Shown one piece after another: positions 33,999 to 41,208 of a DNA stretch of 64,000 nucleotides. Where the stretch lies: positions 62,001 to 126,000 of the forward strand of contig CAADYR010000145.1 of NCBI GenBank assembly GCA_900753305.1, read 5' to 3'. Below the pieces are notes generated by a model that saw only the letters and a list, made by a program, of their open reading frames with translations, was not told the origin of the DNA and searched no databases. Numbering within the stretch: the stretch's first letter is position 1; each line of letters opens with the position of its first letter. The translations under genes were made by a program, and so were the position numbers. Source of the stretch: Lachnospiraceae bacterium (GTDB lineage Bacteria; Bacillota; Clostridia; Lachnospirales; Lachnospiraceae).

Positions 33999-35597
33999 TT
34001 AATGCGACTCTCTGTACTCTGTTGGTGTCAGTCCTGTATTTTTTTTAAATATTCTGCTGAAATAATTAGGATCCTGATAACCACATGCCAGACATATTTC
34101 TTTCATGCTCAATTCAGCTTTGTTCTCCATAAGTTGCTTTGCACAGTCCATTCTGATCTGCGTAAGATATTCTATAAAATTCTGGCCTGTCTCTTCTTTG
34201 AACAGTTTACTGAAATAATATGGACTGATATCCACTTCCCTGGATACATCATCCAGTGAAATATCTTTCTGGTAATGAGTCTGTATGTATGCTTTGGCTT
34301 TATCGATCACAGACAGGGAGGACTCCTTTTTCTTTCCCTTTACATCCTGACATGCATTCACGATCTTATCCTGAAACCAGTTCCACAGCTCCTCCGTACT
34401 TTTCTTTTCCATCAGAGTGGGCATATAGTCTGTCCTGGACTGAAAATGATATGTCATGCCTCCGCTTTCATACGCAATATGCTCTGCCCAAAGTACAAAT
34501 TCCAGACATTTGATCCTGATATCTTCTATATGTTCTTTGTGATTGTTCTCCATCCAGTCAAAGAACTGGCGTGCTACATGCACAGCATCGGTTGTGTTTC
34601 CCTTTTCTACCTTTTCAAAAAGAAGTTTTTCAAGCTGAATGGGATAATTCTCCGCATATCCGCAACCTATTGCCATATCTGCTGCATGAGCTACTGTTCG
34701 CTTACTATCAATCAGTGTATTAATTGCCTCATTGTAAGATTCCAACGCCTGATGCAATGGCTTGATCGAACCGATTCCAATACGGAACATGACGTCGAAT
34801 TTCGCCCGCATCCTCCGCACCAGTTCTCTGGACTGATCGATCAGCTCTATTCTATGTTCATAAGTAAATTCATCGTCTTTACAAGGTATGTAAACAACAA
34901 TCTTATTTCCCATGACATTTCCTATAATACCCTGGAAATAATCTTTGATCAGTTCTCTAAGTTCTCTGTATCGATTCTGTACACGTACGCCGGCTCCTAC
35001 TGCATTTGTCATATGATTTTCTTCCAGCTCATCACCAAAAACAATTGCAAGCATATAGCCATATCCGTATTCTTCAATACCAAGCAACTGCATATAATTC
35101 TTTATATCCTCTTCAAAGTATTCCGAAAGAAGTAAAGAATAAATAAACCCGCCTTCAATAACAGGTACTACATTCTCCAGTTTCTCCCTGATTTCAAGAT
35201 CCTGACTTCGTTGTTTTCGGCGGCTGTCCACAAGTCCCATTGCCTTTTTCAGTACAGCAACTACACTCTCCTGCCTGATCGGTTTATTCATATATTCCAG
35301 TACACCCAGATTGATTGCTTCTTTGGCATAGTCAAACTTATCATAAGCACTGATCACAATGAAAATCGTGGAATTATTGCGTCTTTGGATTTCCTTCATT
35401 GCCTCAATCCCATTGATTCCCGGCATCTGTATATCCATGAAAGCAATATCAGGTACAAACTCCTCTGCAAGCTCTATAACCTTTCTGCCGGTCTTGGCTG
35501 TCCTGATCTCACAATCATCCTTAAAGTTCTTCTCAATAATAAACTGCAGTGCATCCAGTACAATACCTTCATCGTCTGCCAACATAATGCGGTACAT
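33999..35597 (-). CDS. YesN-like response regulator, AraC-type output
   Basis: The 532-residue regulator has an N-terminal receiver domain (phosphoacceptor Asp55 in FMDIQMPG, with DDE at 8-10), a long central region of about 300 residues and two C-terminal AraC helix-turn-helix motifs (ISLDDVSREVDISPYYFSKLF and MKEICLACGYQDPNYFSRIF). It probably activates the sugar transport genes after phosphorylation by the kinase gene upstream. The ATG at 35597 lies 6 nt after GGAGG; another ATG at 35603 overlaps that site. The gap to the kinase stop is 33 bp. Confidence 0.92.
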   Translation of the reverse strand: MYRIMLADDEGIVLDALQFIIEKNFKDDCEIRTAKTGRKVIELAEEFVPDIAFMDIQMPGINGIEAMKEIQRRNNSTIFIVISAYDKFDYAKEAINLGVLEYMNKPIRQESVVAVLKKAMGLVDSRRKQRSQDLEIREKLENVVPVIEGGFIYSLLLSEYFEEDIKNYMQLLGIEEYGYGYMLAIVFGDELEENHMTNAVGAGVRVQNRYRELRELIKDYFQGIIGNVMGNKIVVYIPCKDDEFTYEHRIELIDQSRELVRRMRAKFDVMFRIGIGSIKPLHQALESYNEAINTLIDSKRTVAHAADMAIGCGYAENYPIQLEKLLFEKVEKGNTTDAVHVARQFFDWMENNHKEHIEDIRIKCLEFVLWAEHIAYESGGMTYHFQSRTDYMPTLMEKKSTEELWNWFQDKIVNACQDVKGKKKESSLSVIDKAKAYIQTHYQKDISLDDVSREVDISPYYFSKLFKEETGQNFIEYLTQIRMDCAKQLMENKAELSMKEICLACGYQDPNYFSRIFKKNTGLTPTEYRESH

Positions 35598-35630
35598 TGT
35601 CATCCTCCCCCTGATATCCTTCTCAAATCT

Positions 35631-37103
35631 TTATAATGAATACAGTTTTACTGCCACTTCCGTTCCCATATCAGGTCCAACACTGGTGATCTCGAGCACA
35701 TCCTCTCTGTCGTAGAAAAGCCGCAGTCTCTGTATTACATTATCCAGTCCCACACCATTTGAATTTTTGGAAAGATCCTGTCTCTCCAGCCTTCCCTCCA
35801 TGATCCGGTCTATTTTATCCTGGCTCATGCCAATTCCATTATCCCTGATACTGACACAGATATATCCATCCTCTCTTGTAACCGTCAGATTGATCCTGCC
35901 CTGCCAGTCTATATTACGGATTCCATAATTAACACTGTTTTCTACAATTGGCTGCAATACCATGCTTGGCATCATTACATTCAGACATTCTTCATCGACA
36001 TGCGATTCAAACTGTATTTCACCGCTAAAACGCACATTCAGGATATAAATATAATGCTGTACCTGCGTCAGTTCATCTGCAAGTGTCGTATCATCCCTGT
36101 CCTTCATCGTATACCGGAAGAAATCAGCTACATTCTGAATATACGTATAAGTTCTGTCAGCATCCTCCATCATGGCAAGCTGCGCTCCGGCATTTAATGT
36201 ATTAAAAAGGAAATGCGGGCTGATCTGTGCCTGCAAATACTTTAGCTGCGCATCTTTCAAATGTGCTTCTGTTTTCAATGCCTTTTCCTTCATGGCACTT
36301 TCCTGTTCCATGCTGTCTTTGAGCTGTACGATATAGCGCCTGATTCCCAGGACCATCTCATTGAAAGCATTGGTGACAACACCGATTTCATCCTGCGTGG
36401 TCACTTCTACCAGATCTGTAGTGAGTTCTCCTTCTCCTACCTTCTCTGCCGCCTCAGCGAGTCGGCGAAGCGGCTGTATCATTTCTTTTGTCATCAAATA
36501 GATCAATGCCAGATTCATCAATGCGACCACTCCCAGAATCACCATATTGGATATCTGTGAATAACGTAAAGCATCCAGCATCACTGCATAGTTATCAGAA
36601 TTCTGCATGAACTGCTGATTATTCAGGCTGTAAATAAAAGTGCCAAGCACATCATAAAGGTTCGCAGCCTCTTCATAGGATACTTTGTATTTTTCAACAT
36701 TGCGTCCACGTTTGAGCTCTACCGTATAATTTGTCACCGATAAATACTGCTCCGACAGGGCACGGATATTTTTCTCCATGATCTTGCGCTCCTGACTGCT
36801 GATATCCTGATTCAGTTCCTGTGAAAGCCTTCTGTACTCCTGTTCATACTTATAATAATCCTCCATGGAATCCGAACTCTTGGTATTAAGGTATTCTGTC
36901 ATGGCATCCTGAACCTGATCCAATACCTGCTGTAATTCATTTAAACTCACGTTTACTGCATAGACCTGATCGATTCTCTGTGTCATCCGGTTCATGCTCT
37001 GATGAAGCACCAGATTAACCGCCAGCAGCACCAGACTCGTCAAAAGGAATACTGCGATCAGTTTCGTCTGTATTGATATTTTCTGTACATTCTTATTCTT
37101 CAT
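35631..37103 (-). CDS. YesM/LytS-like sensor histidine kinase
   Basis: The 490-residue kinase has two membrane spans (about 13-35 and 186-208) enclosing a helical extracellular sensor of about 150 residues, a HAMP domain, and the His_kinase/HATPase_c pair with the phosphoacceptor in QISPHFLFNTLN and ATP-lid motifs DNGIGM and GVGLDNV. This plan is that of YesM-type sensors of sugar uptake. The start overlaps the sensor-binding-protein stop by 11 bp, so the two are translationally coupled. It probably receives ligand state from that partner across the membrane. Confidence 0.92.
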   Translation of the reverse strand: MKNKNVQKISIQTKLIAVFLLTSLVLLAVNLVLHQSMNRMTQRIDQVYAVNVSLNELQQVLDQVQDAMTEYLNTKSSDSMEDYYKYEQEYRRLSQELNQDISSQERKIMEKNIRALSEQYLSVTNYTVELKRGRNVEKYKVSYEEAANLYDVLGTFIYSLNNQQFMQNSDNYAVMLDALRYSQISNMVILGVVALMNLALIYLMTKEMIQPLRRLAEAAEKVGEGELTTDLVEVTTQDEIGVVTNAFNEMVLGIRRYIVQLKDSMEQESAMKEKALKTEAHLKDAQLKYLQAQISPHFLFNTLNAGAQLAMMEDADRTYTYIQNVADFFRYTMKDRDDTTLADELTQVQHYIYILNVRFSGEIQFESHVDEECLNVMMPSMVLQPIVENSVNYGIRNIDWQGRINLTVTREDGYICVSIRDNGIGMSQDKIDRIMEGRLERQDLSKNSNGVGLDNVIQRLRLFYDREDVLEITSVGPDMGTEVAVKLYSL

Positions 37104-38118
37104 CCGCCATATAGTCCTCTACATTTTCTACTGTGATCAAATTCGCACTGACAGGAATATAGTTGCTGACATGTCCTTCCTGCCAATACATATCCAGTGC
37201 ATCTATACAATTGATTCCCATTCCCTGTGTATCAAAATCTATCGTTGCATGCAACACTTCCTGTTTGATCGCATGTAAAATAGCATCTGAAGTATAGCAG
37301 CCAATAATATTTACATCCCCTACTTTATTAAAATCCACAACGGACTGGCATGCACTGGTCGTACCGAGTTTATCCAGACAAATAAGAATATCCGGCAATT
37401 CCTCACCACTCATGAAAATATCCCTGACCGTTTCCTCGGTTCCAAAGGTTCCCTGTGCCTGGACTGCCCATGGTAAAAGTTCATAACTGCAATGCGCCTC
37501 ACTTTCCAACACATCACGGATTCCCGAATATATAATATTCTGACTGGTATTTGTGGTATTTTTGTTCATCAGAACATATATTCTATTCTTACCTGATCCT
37601 AAAAGGGATAATACTTCCCTTCCATAAAGCTGTCCCAGATTATAACTGTTCACACCCACAAAACAGGTTCTGCCTTCTTCTGTGATATCAGATAATACAG
37701 TAATAACAGGAATTTCTTTCTGTGCCGCCTCCTGCCATAATTCACTGTCTTCTATATCATTTCCCTGTAAAATAACAGCATCTACGCCAGCCTGCAATGC
37801 AATGGAGAACAATTGTGTTTTCGTATAATCAACAGAAAGCTTCTGCCCAAAGGCCTCTACATAGTAACCTTTCTGTGCTCCCTCCTGTCTGGCACTTTCA
37901 TACACCTCATTCCAGAAAGAATCCTGTTCATCATCTGCAATGAATGCGATATGTCTGTTATATTCTACTGTATCTTCTCCCTGAGGAATTGCCTGGAACA
38001 CTCTGACATGTATATAAAGCAAATTTCCAGCAGTCATACAAAATATAATCAGTAAAAAAATCACAACAACGGATAAAAGTCCGTGCTTCTTCCACAGTTT
38101 TCTCATAATCTGCCTCAT
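37093..38118 (-). CDS. membrane-anchored sugar-binding sensor (XylFII-like)
   Basis: The 341-residue protein has an uncleaved N-terminal anchor (residues 14-34, LSVVVIFLLIIFCMTAGNLL) in place of a lipobox, and then a type I periplasmic-binding fold (HIAFIADDEQDSFW, GVDAVILQGNDI, GRTCFVGVNSYNLGQLYG, IGCYTSDAILHAI). Clostridial XylFII proteins of this build bind sugar and signal through a LytS kinase and a YesN regulator; the same gene order follows here. The ligand is unknown. GAGGAAAG lies 7 nt before the ATG. It is the first gene of the regulator operon and diverges from queT. Confidence 0.82.
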   Translation of the reverse strand: MRQIMRKLWKKHGLLSVVVIFLLIIFCMTAGNLLYIHVRVFQAIPQGEDTVEYNRHIAFIADDEQDSFWNEVYESARQEGAQKGYYVEAFGQKLSVDYTKTQLFSIALQAGVDAVILQGNDIEDSELWQEAAQKEIPVITVLSDITEEGRTCFVGVNSYNLGQLYGREVLSLLGSGKNRIYVLMNKNTTNTSQNIIYSGIRDVLESEAHCSYELLPWAVQAQGTFGTEETVRDIFMSGEELPDILICLDKLGTTSACQSVVDFNKVGDVNIIGCYTSDAILHAIKQEVLHATIDFDTQGMGINCIDALDMYWQEGHVSNYIPVSANLITVENVEDYMADEE

Positions 38119-38135
38119 CTTTCACACTTTCCTCT

Positions 38136-38164
38136 ATCATAATCGAAAATAATTAACATAACAA
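38136..38164 (-). promoter_or_regulatory. promoter of the sugar-sensor operon
   Basis: On the minus strand TTGTTA (38159-38164) and TATGAT (38136-38141) are 17 bp apart, about 20-25 bp before the start codon. It is divergent from and directly next to the queT promoter. Confidence 0.6.
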
Positions 38165-38173
38165 TGTATTTTC

Positions 38174-38201
38174 TTGACTTTTTAATTTTTTTAAGTATAA
38201 T
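38174..38201 (+). promoter_or_regulatory. queT promoter
   Basis: TTGACT (38174-38179) and a perfect TATAAT (38196-38201) are 16 bp apart, placing the transcript start at about 38208, the first base of the riboswitch leader. Confidence 0.75.
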
Positions 38202-38208
38202 AAAAAAT

Positions 38209-38270
38209 CGGGCTCAAAATTGCCCGCATGGTCAGTTCGAAACCTTCCTGACCCAAAATAAAACTAAAGG
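38209..38270 (+). promoter_or_regulatory. preQ1 class I riboswitch before queT
   Basis: The leader starts with a short hairpin CGGGC/GCCCG (38209-38213 with 38222-38226). It then has the preQ1-I core: stem GGTCAG/CTGACC (38230-38235 with 38248-38253), a 12-nt loop beginning TTC, and the A-rich tail with AAACTAAAGG (38261-38270). The CCTT of the loop can pair with AAGG of the tail in the class I pseudoknot and thereby mask the Shine-Dalgarno. The match is by motif, not by covariance search. The first hairpin is extra to the class I core. Confidence 0.8.
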
Positions 38271-38284
38271 AAAGGAACATTGAT

Positions 38285-38791
38285 ATGAAAAAATTATCAC
38301 CTACTGTGTTTCTGGCACAGTCTGCGATGATCGCAGCCCTCTATATTGTGCTGACTTTTATCGCTAATTCACTTGGTCTGGCTAATTACGCCATCCAGGT
38401 ACGTTTCTCTGAGGCATTAACAATTCTGCCTTATTTTACACCGGCTGCAATCCCGGGTCTGTTCGTGGGATGTCTGCTCAGTAACATTCTTACAGGATGC
38501 GTTCCTCTGGATGTTATCTTCGGAAGTCTCGCCACTCTGGCCGGTGCATTCGGCACTTATGCACTGCGCAGGCATAAATGGCTAACACCACTTCCGCCTA
38601 TTATCGCAAACATCATTGTAGTACCACTTGTGTTATCTTATGTTTATCACTTTGAAGGAAGCCTTCCGTATTTTGCACTGACAGTCGGAATCGGCGAAAT
38701 TATTTCCTGTGGTGTACTGGGTATGATCGTATTAAATGCTCTGCAAAAACATGCAAATAAAATTTTTCAAGGTATCTATAAAGAGAAATAA
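38285..38791 (+). CDS. queT: QueT family queuosine-precursor transporter
   Basis: The 168-residue membrane protein has 5-6 hydrophobic segments and the family's N-terminal SAMIAALYIVLTF and GLANYAIQVRFSEAL motifs. QueT proteins (COG4708) are thought to be the substrate-binding S component of an ECF transporter for queuosine precursors such as preQ1. The riboswitch directly upstream supports this ligand. GGAAAGG lies 9 nt before the ATG. Monocistronic, with a bidirectional terminator after the stop. No other queuosine gene is in the window. Confidence 0.9.
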   Translation: MKKLSPTVFLAQSAMIAALYIVLTFIANSLGLANYAIQVRFSEALTILPYFTPAAIPGLFVGCLLSNILTGCVPLDVIFGSLATLAGAFGTYALRRHKWLTPLPPIIANIIVVPLVLSYVYHFEGSLPYFALTVGIGEIISCGVLGMIVLNALQKHANKIFQGIYKEK

Positions 38792-38832
38792 AAAATACCA
38801 CATAGAGGACTTTTCCCCTATGTGGTATTTTT
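38791..38832. terminator. bidirectional terminator queT / PTS-like gene
   Basis: A 15-bp perfect stem (38791-38805 with 38818-38832) with a 12-nt loop lies between the converging genes and overlaps the last base of the queT stop. Confidence 0.95.
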
Positions 38833-38837
38833 ATGTA

Positions 38838-39899
38838 TTACAAATCCAGTTTTAAATCATTTTCCCTGATCCATCCTATCTTACGGAAGAACAGACCAAA
38901 TGCCCATGAAAGCACTCCGGGCAAAACAAAGCTGATCAGGATCAGTCCAAGCCAGTCAAATGCCGTGATCGCATCCTTTGCCCCTGATGCAACATCATTG
39001 AGCCAGCCTGTATACACTCCAATCTGACCTACCAGCCCACAGGTTCCCATACCTGATGCAACTGCTGCCCCATTCATCTGCAATTTAAATATACAGGTGG
39101 CTATCGGTCCTGTAATAGCAGACGTGAGGATTGCAGGAAGCCATATCCTAGGATTACGTACAATATTGCCCATCTGTAGCATACTGGTTCCAATTCCCTG
39201 TGCAAAGAGTCCACCCCATTTATTTTCTCTGAAACTTAATACTGCAAAGCCCACCATATTCGCACAACAACCGGCTACTGCCGCACCTCCGGCAAGACCT
39301 GTAAGGCTTAAAGCTGCACAGATAGCCGCACTACTGATAGGCAGTGTCAGTGCAATACCTACGATAACGGAAATAATAATTCCCATAAAGAACGGCTGCA
39401 ATTCTGTCGCCCACATGATTGCACCGCCTACTGCACTTGCAGCCGCACCAACTGCCGGCGCAAACAGCATAGACAACAGACTGCCTACCGTAATGGTTAC
39501 AAAAGGTGTCACGATAATATCTATCTTCGTTTCCTTGGAAACTGCCTTACCACACTCAGCAGTCAGGATCGTTATAAGGAGAACTGCCAGCGGTCCTCCT
39601 GCTCCACCCAGTGTATTGGCAGCTCCACCTACAGCAACAAGTGAAAACAGCACAAGTGGTGGACAGTGCAGTGCATATCCGATCGCTACAGCCATGGCAG
39701 GTCCTGTCGCTGCTTTGGCATATCCTCCTATGGTAACAAGCACTTCAATTCCCAACTGCTCTCCCAGGGTCGCAATAATTGTTCCGATGAGCAAGGATGC
39801 AAACAATCCCTGTGCCATTGCTCCAAGGGCATCAATTCCATATCTCTTCGCTGATATTTCAATATCCTTTCGCTTGAGAAAACTCTTAAATTTTTCCAT
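38838..39899 (-). CDS. PfoR-like PTS IIC membrane protein
   Basis: A very hydrophobic 353-residue protein with about ten spans, rich in Gly and Ala (GYALHCPPLVLFSLVAVGGAANTLGGAGG). It matches the PTS_EIIC_2 domain found in PfoR, the protein near the perfringolysin gene of Clostridium perfringens. The transported compound is unknown and no PTS IIA or IIB gene is adjacent. The ATG at 39899 is used because AGGAG lies 4 nt before it and the family begins there; the frame runs further upstream through operator-like sequence. Confidence 0.75.
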   Translation of the reverse strand: MEKFKSFLKRKDIEISAKRYGIDALGAMAQGLFASLLIGTIIATLGEQLGIEVLVTIGGYAKAATGPAMAVAIGYALHCPPLVLFSLVAVGGAANTLGGAGGPLAVLLITILTAECGKAVSKETKIDIIVTPFVTITVGSLLSMLFAPAVGAAASAVGGAIMWATELQPFFMGIIISVIVGIALTLPISSAAICAALSLTGLAGGAAVAGCCANMVGFAVLSFRENKWGGLFAQGIGTSMLQMGNIVRNPRIWLPAILTSAITGPIATCIFKLQMNGAAVASGMGTCGLVGQIGVYTGWLNDVASGAKDAITAFDWLGLILISFVLPGVLSWAFGLFFRKIGWIRENDLKLDL

Positions 39900-39918
39900 A
39901 CTTCTCCTCCCACTTTCT

Positions 39919-39975
39919 GTAAAGGTCATGTTACACATGTCTTTACACCTGTAAACATATCTGTTACAGTGTAAC
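39919..39975 (-). promoter_or_regulatory. TGTAA-type operator array before the PfoR-like gene
   Basis: TTTACA-CC-TGTAAA (39942-39955) and GTTACA-G-TGTAAC (39963-39975) are two palindromes, with extra half-sites GTTACA at 39930-39935 and TGTAAA at 39919-39924. The core TACA-NN-TGTA of the first equals the box recognised by BlaI/MecI/CopY-type repressors. The spacing between palindrome centres is about 20 bp. No repressor gene is adjacent. Confidence 0.5.
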
Positions 39976-40010
39976 ACAACCAAATTACAGATGCAAGAGA
40001 ATATGGTATA

Positions 40011-40997
40011 TCAGAACGGATAGGACAGTATAGGTTTGCATAACTTCTTTACTGTTTTACTGGATAATACAGACAGTAACAGCACAATAAGCAATACGCT
40101 CCATAAAACCGGGCTCTGTTTCATTACCGGAATCGGATAATATTTTAATAATCTGATCACGAATCCGTGCAGCAGAAATACCGGCATGGTATTCTGTCCC
40201 AGTTTCGTTACAAAGGGAATCTTCCGATTGGGCGTACATACACATAAAAAATGGATCATCAAAACTGCACATATAATAGCCCCCAGCCTGATTGCTGCAT
40301 TATAATGCCATTTTTCATATGCTGCCGCCTGATACAGCCAGGAAACTTTAATTCCTTTACGATATTCGAATAAAAGTATCGCTATTCCCACAGCTACAGT
40401 TGCTGTTATAACCCGCAATATCTGTTTATGACTGATGGTCACACCAAAACACTGTGGAAAAACAATTTTTCCATATTCCTTACCATAGAATCCAGCCAGA
40501 AAAAAGGGAAAAAATACAATTGCTCTGGACAAGCTCATATAATAGCCAACATTCTCATCAAATCCAACCAGTAACGCCATGATCACAGACAATATCATAA
40601 TCACAATTCTCTTCTTTATAGAATCTGTTGTGATAAACGGAATCATCAGATTCCATATGATCAATGCCATCAAATACCAGAGCAGCCAATATGGCTTAAC
40701 AAATTGTATATCACTGTCGTTTTTCAGAATCACTTTGTCAAATAAAACGTATAATGTCTGAAATACCACATAGGGATAAATATAATTTCTTGCGATCTTA
40801 TCATAATGCACTTCCCTGCTGCTGCAAAATCCTGACAAAAATACAAATGCCGGCATATGAAAAGAATAAATCAGCAGATAAAGATAGGAACTGTACGGAA
40901 ACTTGATCACTTCACACAGGTGTCCCAATACAACACACCCTATCAGGAATGCCTTCATATTATCGATTGCTAACAATCTCTCTTTTTGATTTTTCAT
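40011..40997 (-). CDS. acyltransferase family membrane protein
   Basis: The 328-residue protein has about ten membrane spans and the acyltransferase-3 start pattern (RLLAIDNMKAFLIGCVVLGH with the active-site-type His, then FVFLSGF and the PYVVFQTLY segment). Such proteins O-acetylate sugars or cell-wall polymers, related to fucose 4-O-acetylase; the acceptor is unknown. A short motif KLGQNTMPVFLLH is typical near the last spans. It lies 111 bp upstream of the PfoR-like gene with that gene's own operator array between them, so it is probably a separate unit. Confidence 0.82.
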   Translation of the reverse strand: MKNQKERLLAIDNMKAFLIGCVVLGHLCEVIKFPYSSYLYLLIYSFHMPAFVFLSGFCSSREVHYDKIARNYIYPYVVFQTLYVLFDKVILKNDSDIQFVKPYWLLWYLMALIIWNLMIPFITTDSIKKRIVIMILSVIMALLVGFDENVGYYMSLSRAIVFFPFFLAGFYGKEYGKIVFPQCFGVTISHKQILRVITATVAVGIAILLFEYRKGIKVSWLYQAAAYEKWHYNAAIRLGAIICAVLMIHFLCVCTPNRKIPFVTKLGQNTMPVFLLHGFVIRLLKYYPIPVMKQSPVLWSVLLIVLLLSVLSSKTVKKLCKPILSYPF

Positions 40998-41010
40998 AAT
41001 CTTCCTCTTT

Positions 41011-41029
41011 TAAATTGACTCTCAATTTA
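41011..41029. promoter_or_regulatory. 19-bp palindrome upstream of the acyltransferase
   Basis: TAAATTGA-CTC-TCAATTTA is a perfect inverted repeat with 8-bp arms, beginning 14 bp before the acyltransferase start. The position and symmetry suggest a repressor site; no regulator gene is nearby. Confidence 0.4.
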
Positions 41030-41159
41030 TAATCAGTAGCTATTATGACTCATGAGATTATATTTTACAAGCTTTCATCTTGTACTTTTCCGTATACATG
41101 CCTTTGTCATTCTGACTTAAAACACTTGTTCAAAAGAAATAAATTGATACATAAAAATA

Positions 41160-41175
41160 ACCGCCAATTGGCGGT
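41160..41175 (-). terminator. terminator after glnN copy 1
   Basis: The 16-bp perfect palindrome ACCGCCAATTGGCGGT lies 34 bp after the stop and has T-rich flanks on both sides, giving a 6-bp GC-rich stem extendable by A-T pairs. Confidence 0.85.
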
Positions 41176-41208
41176 CATTTTTATGATTTATTATACTGTA
41201 GAAATATT

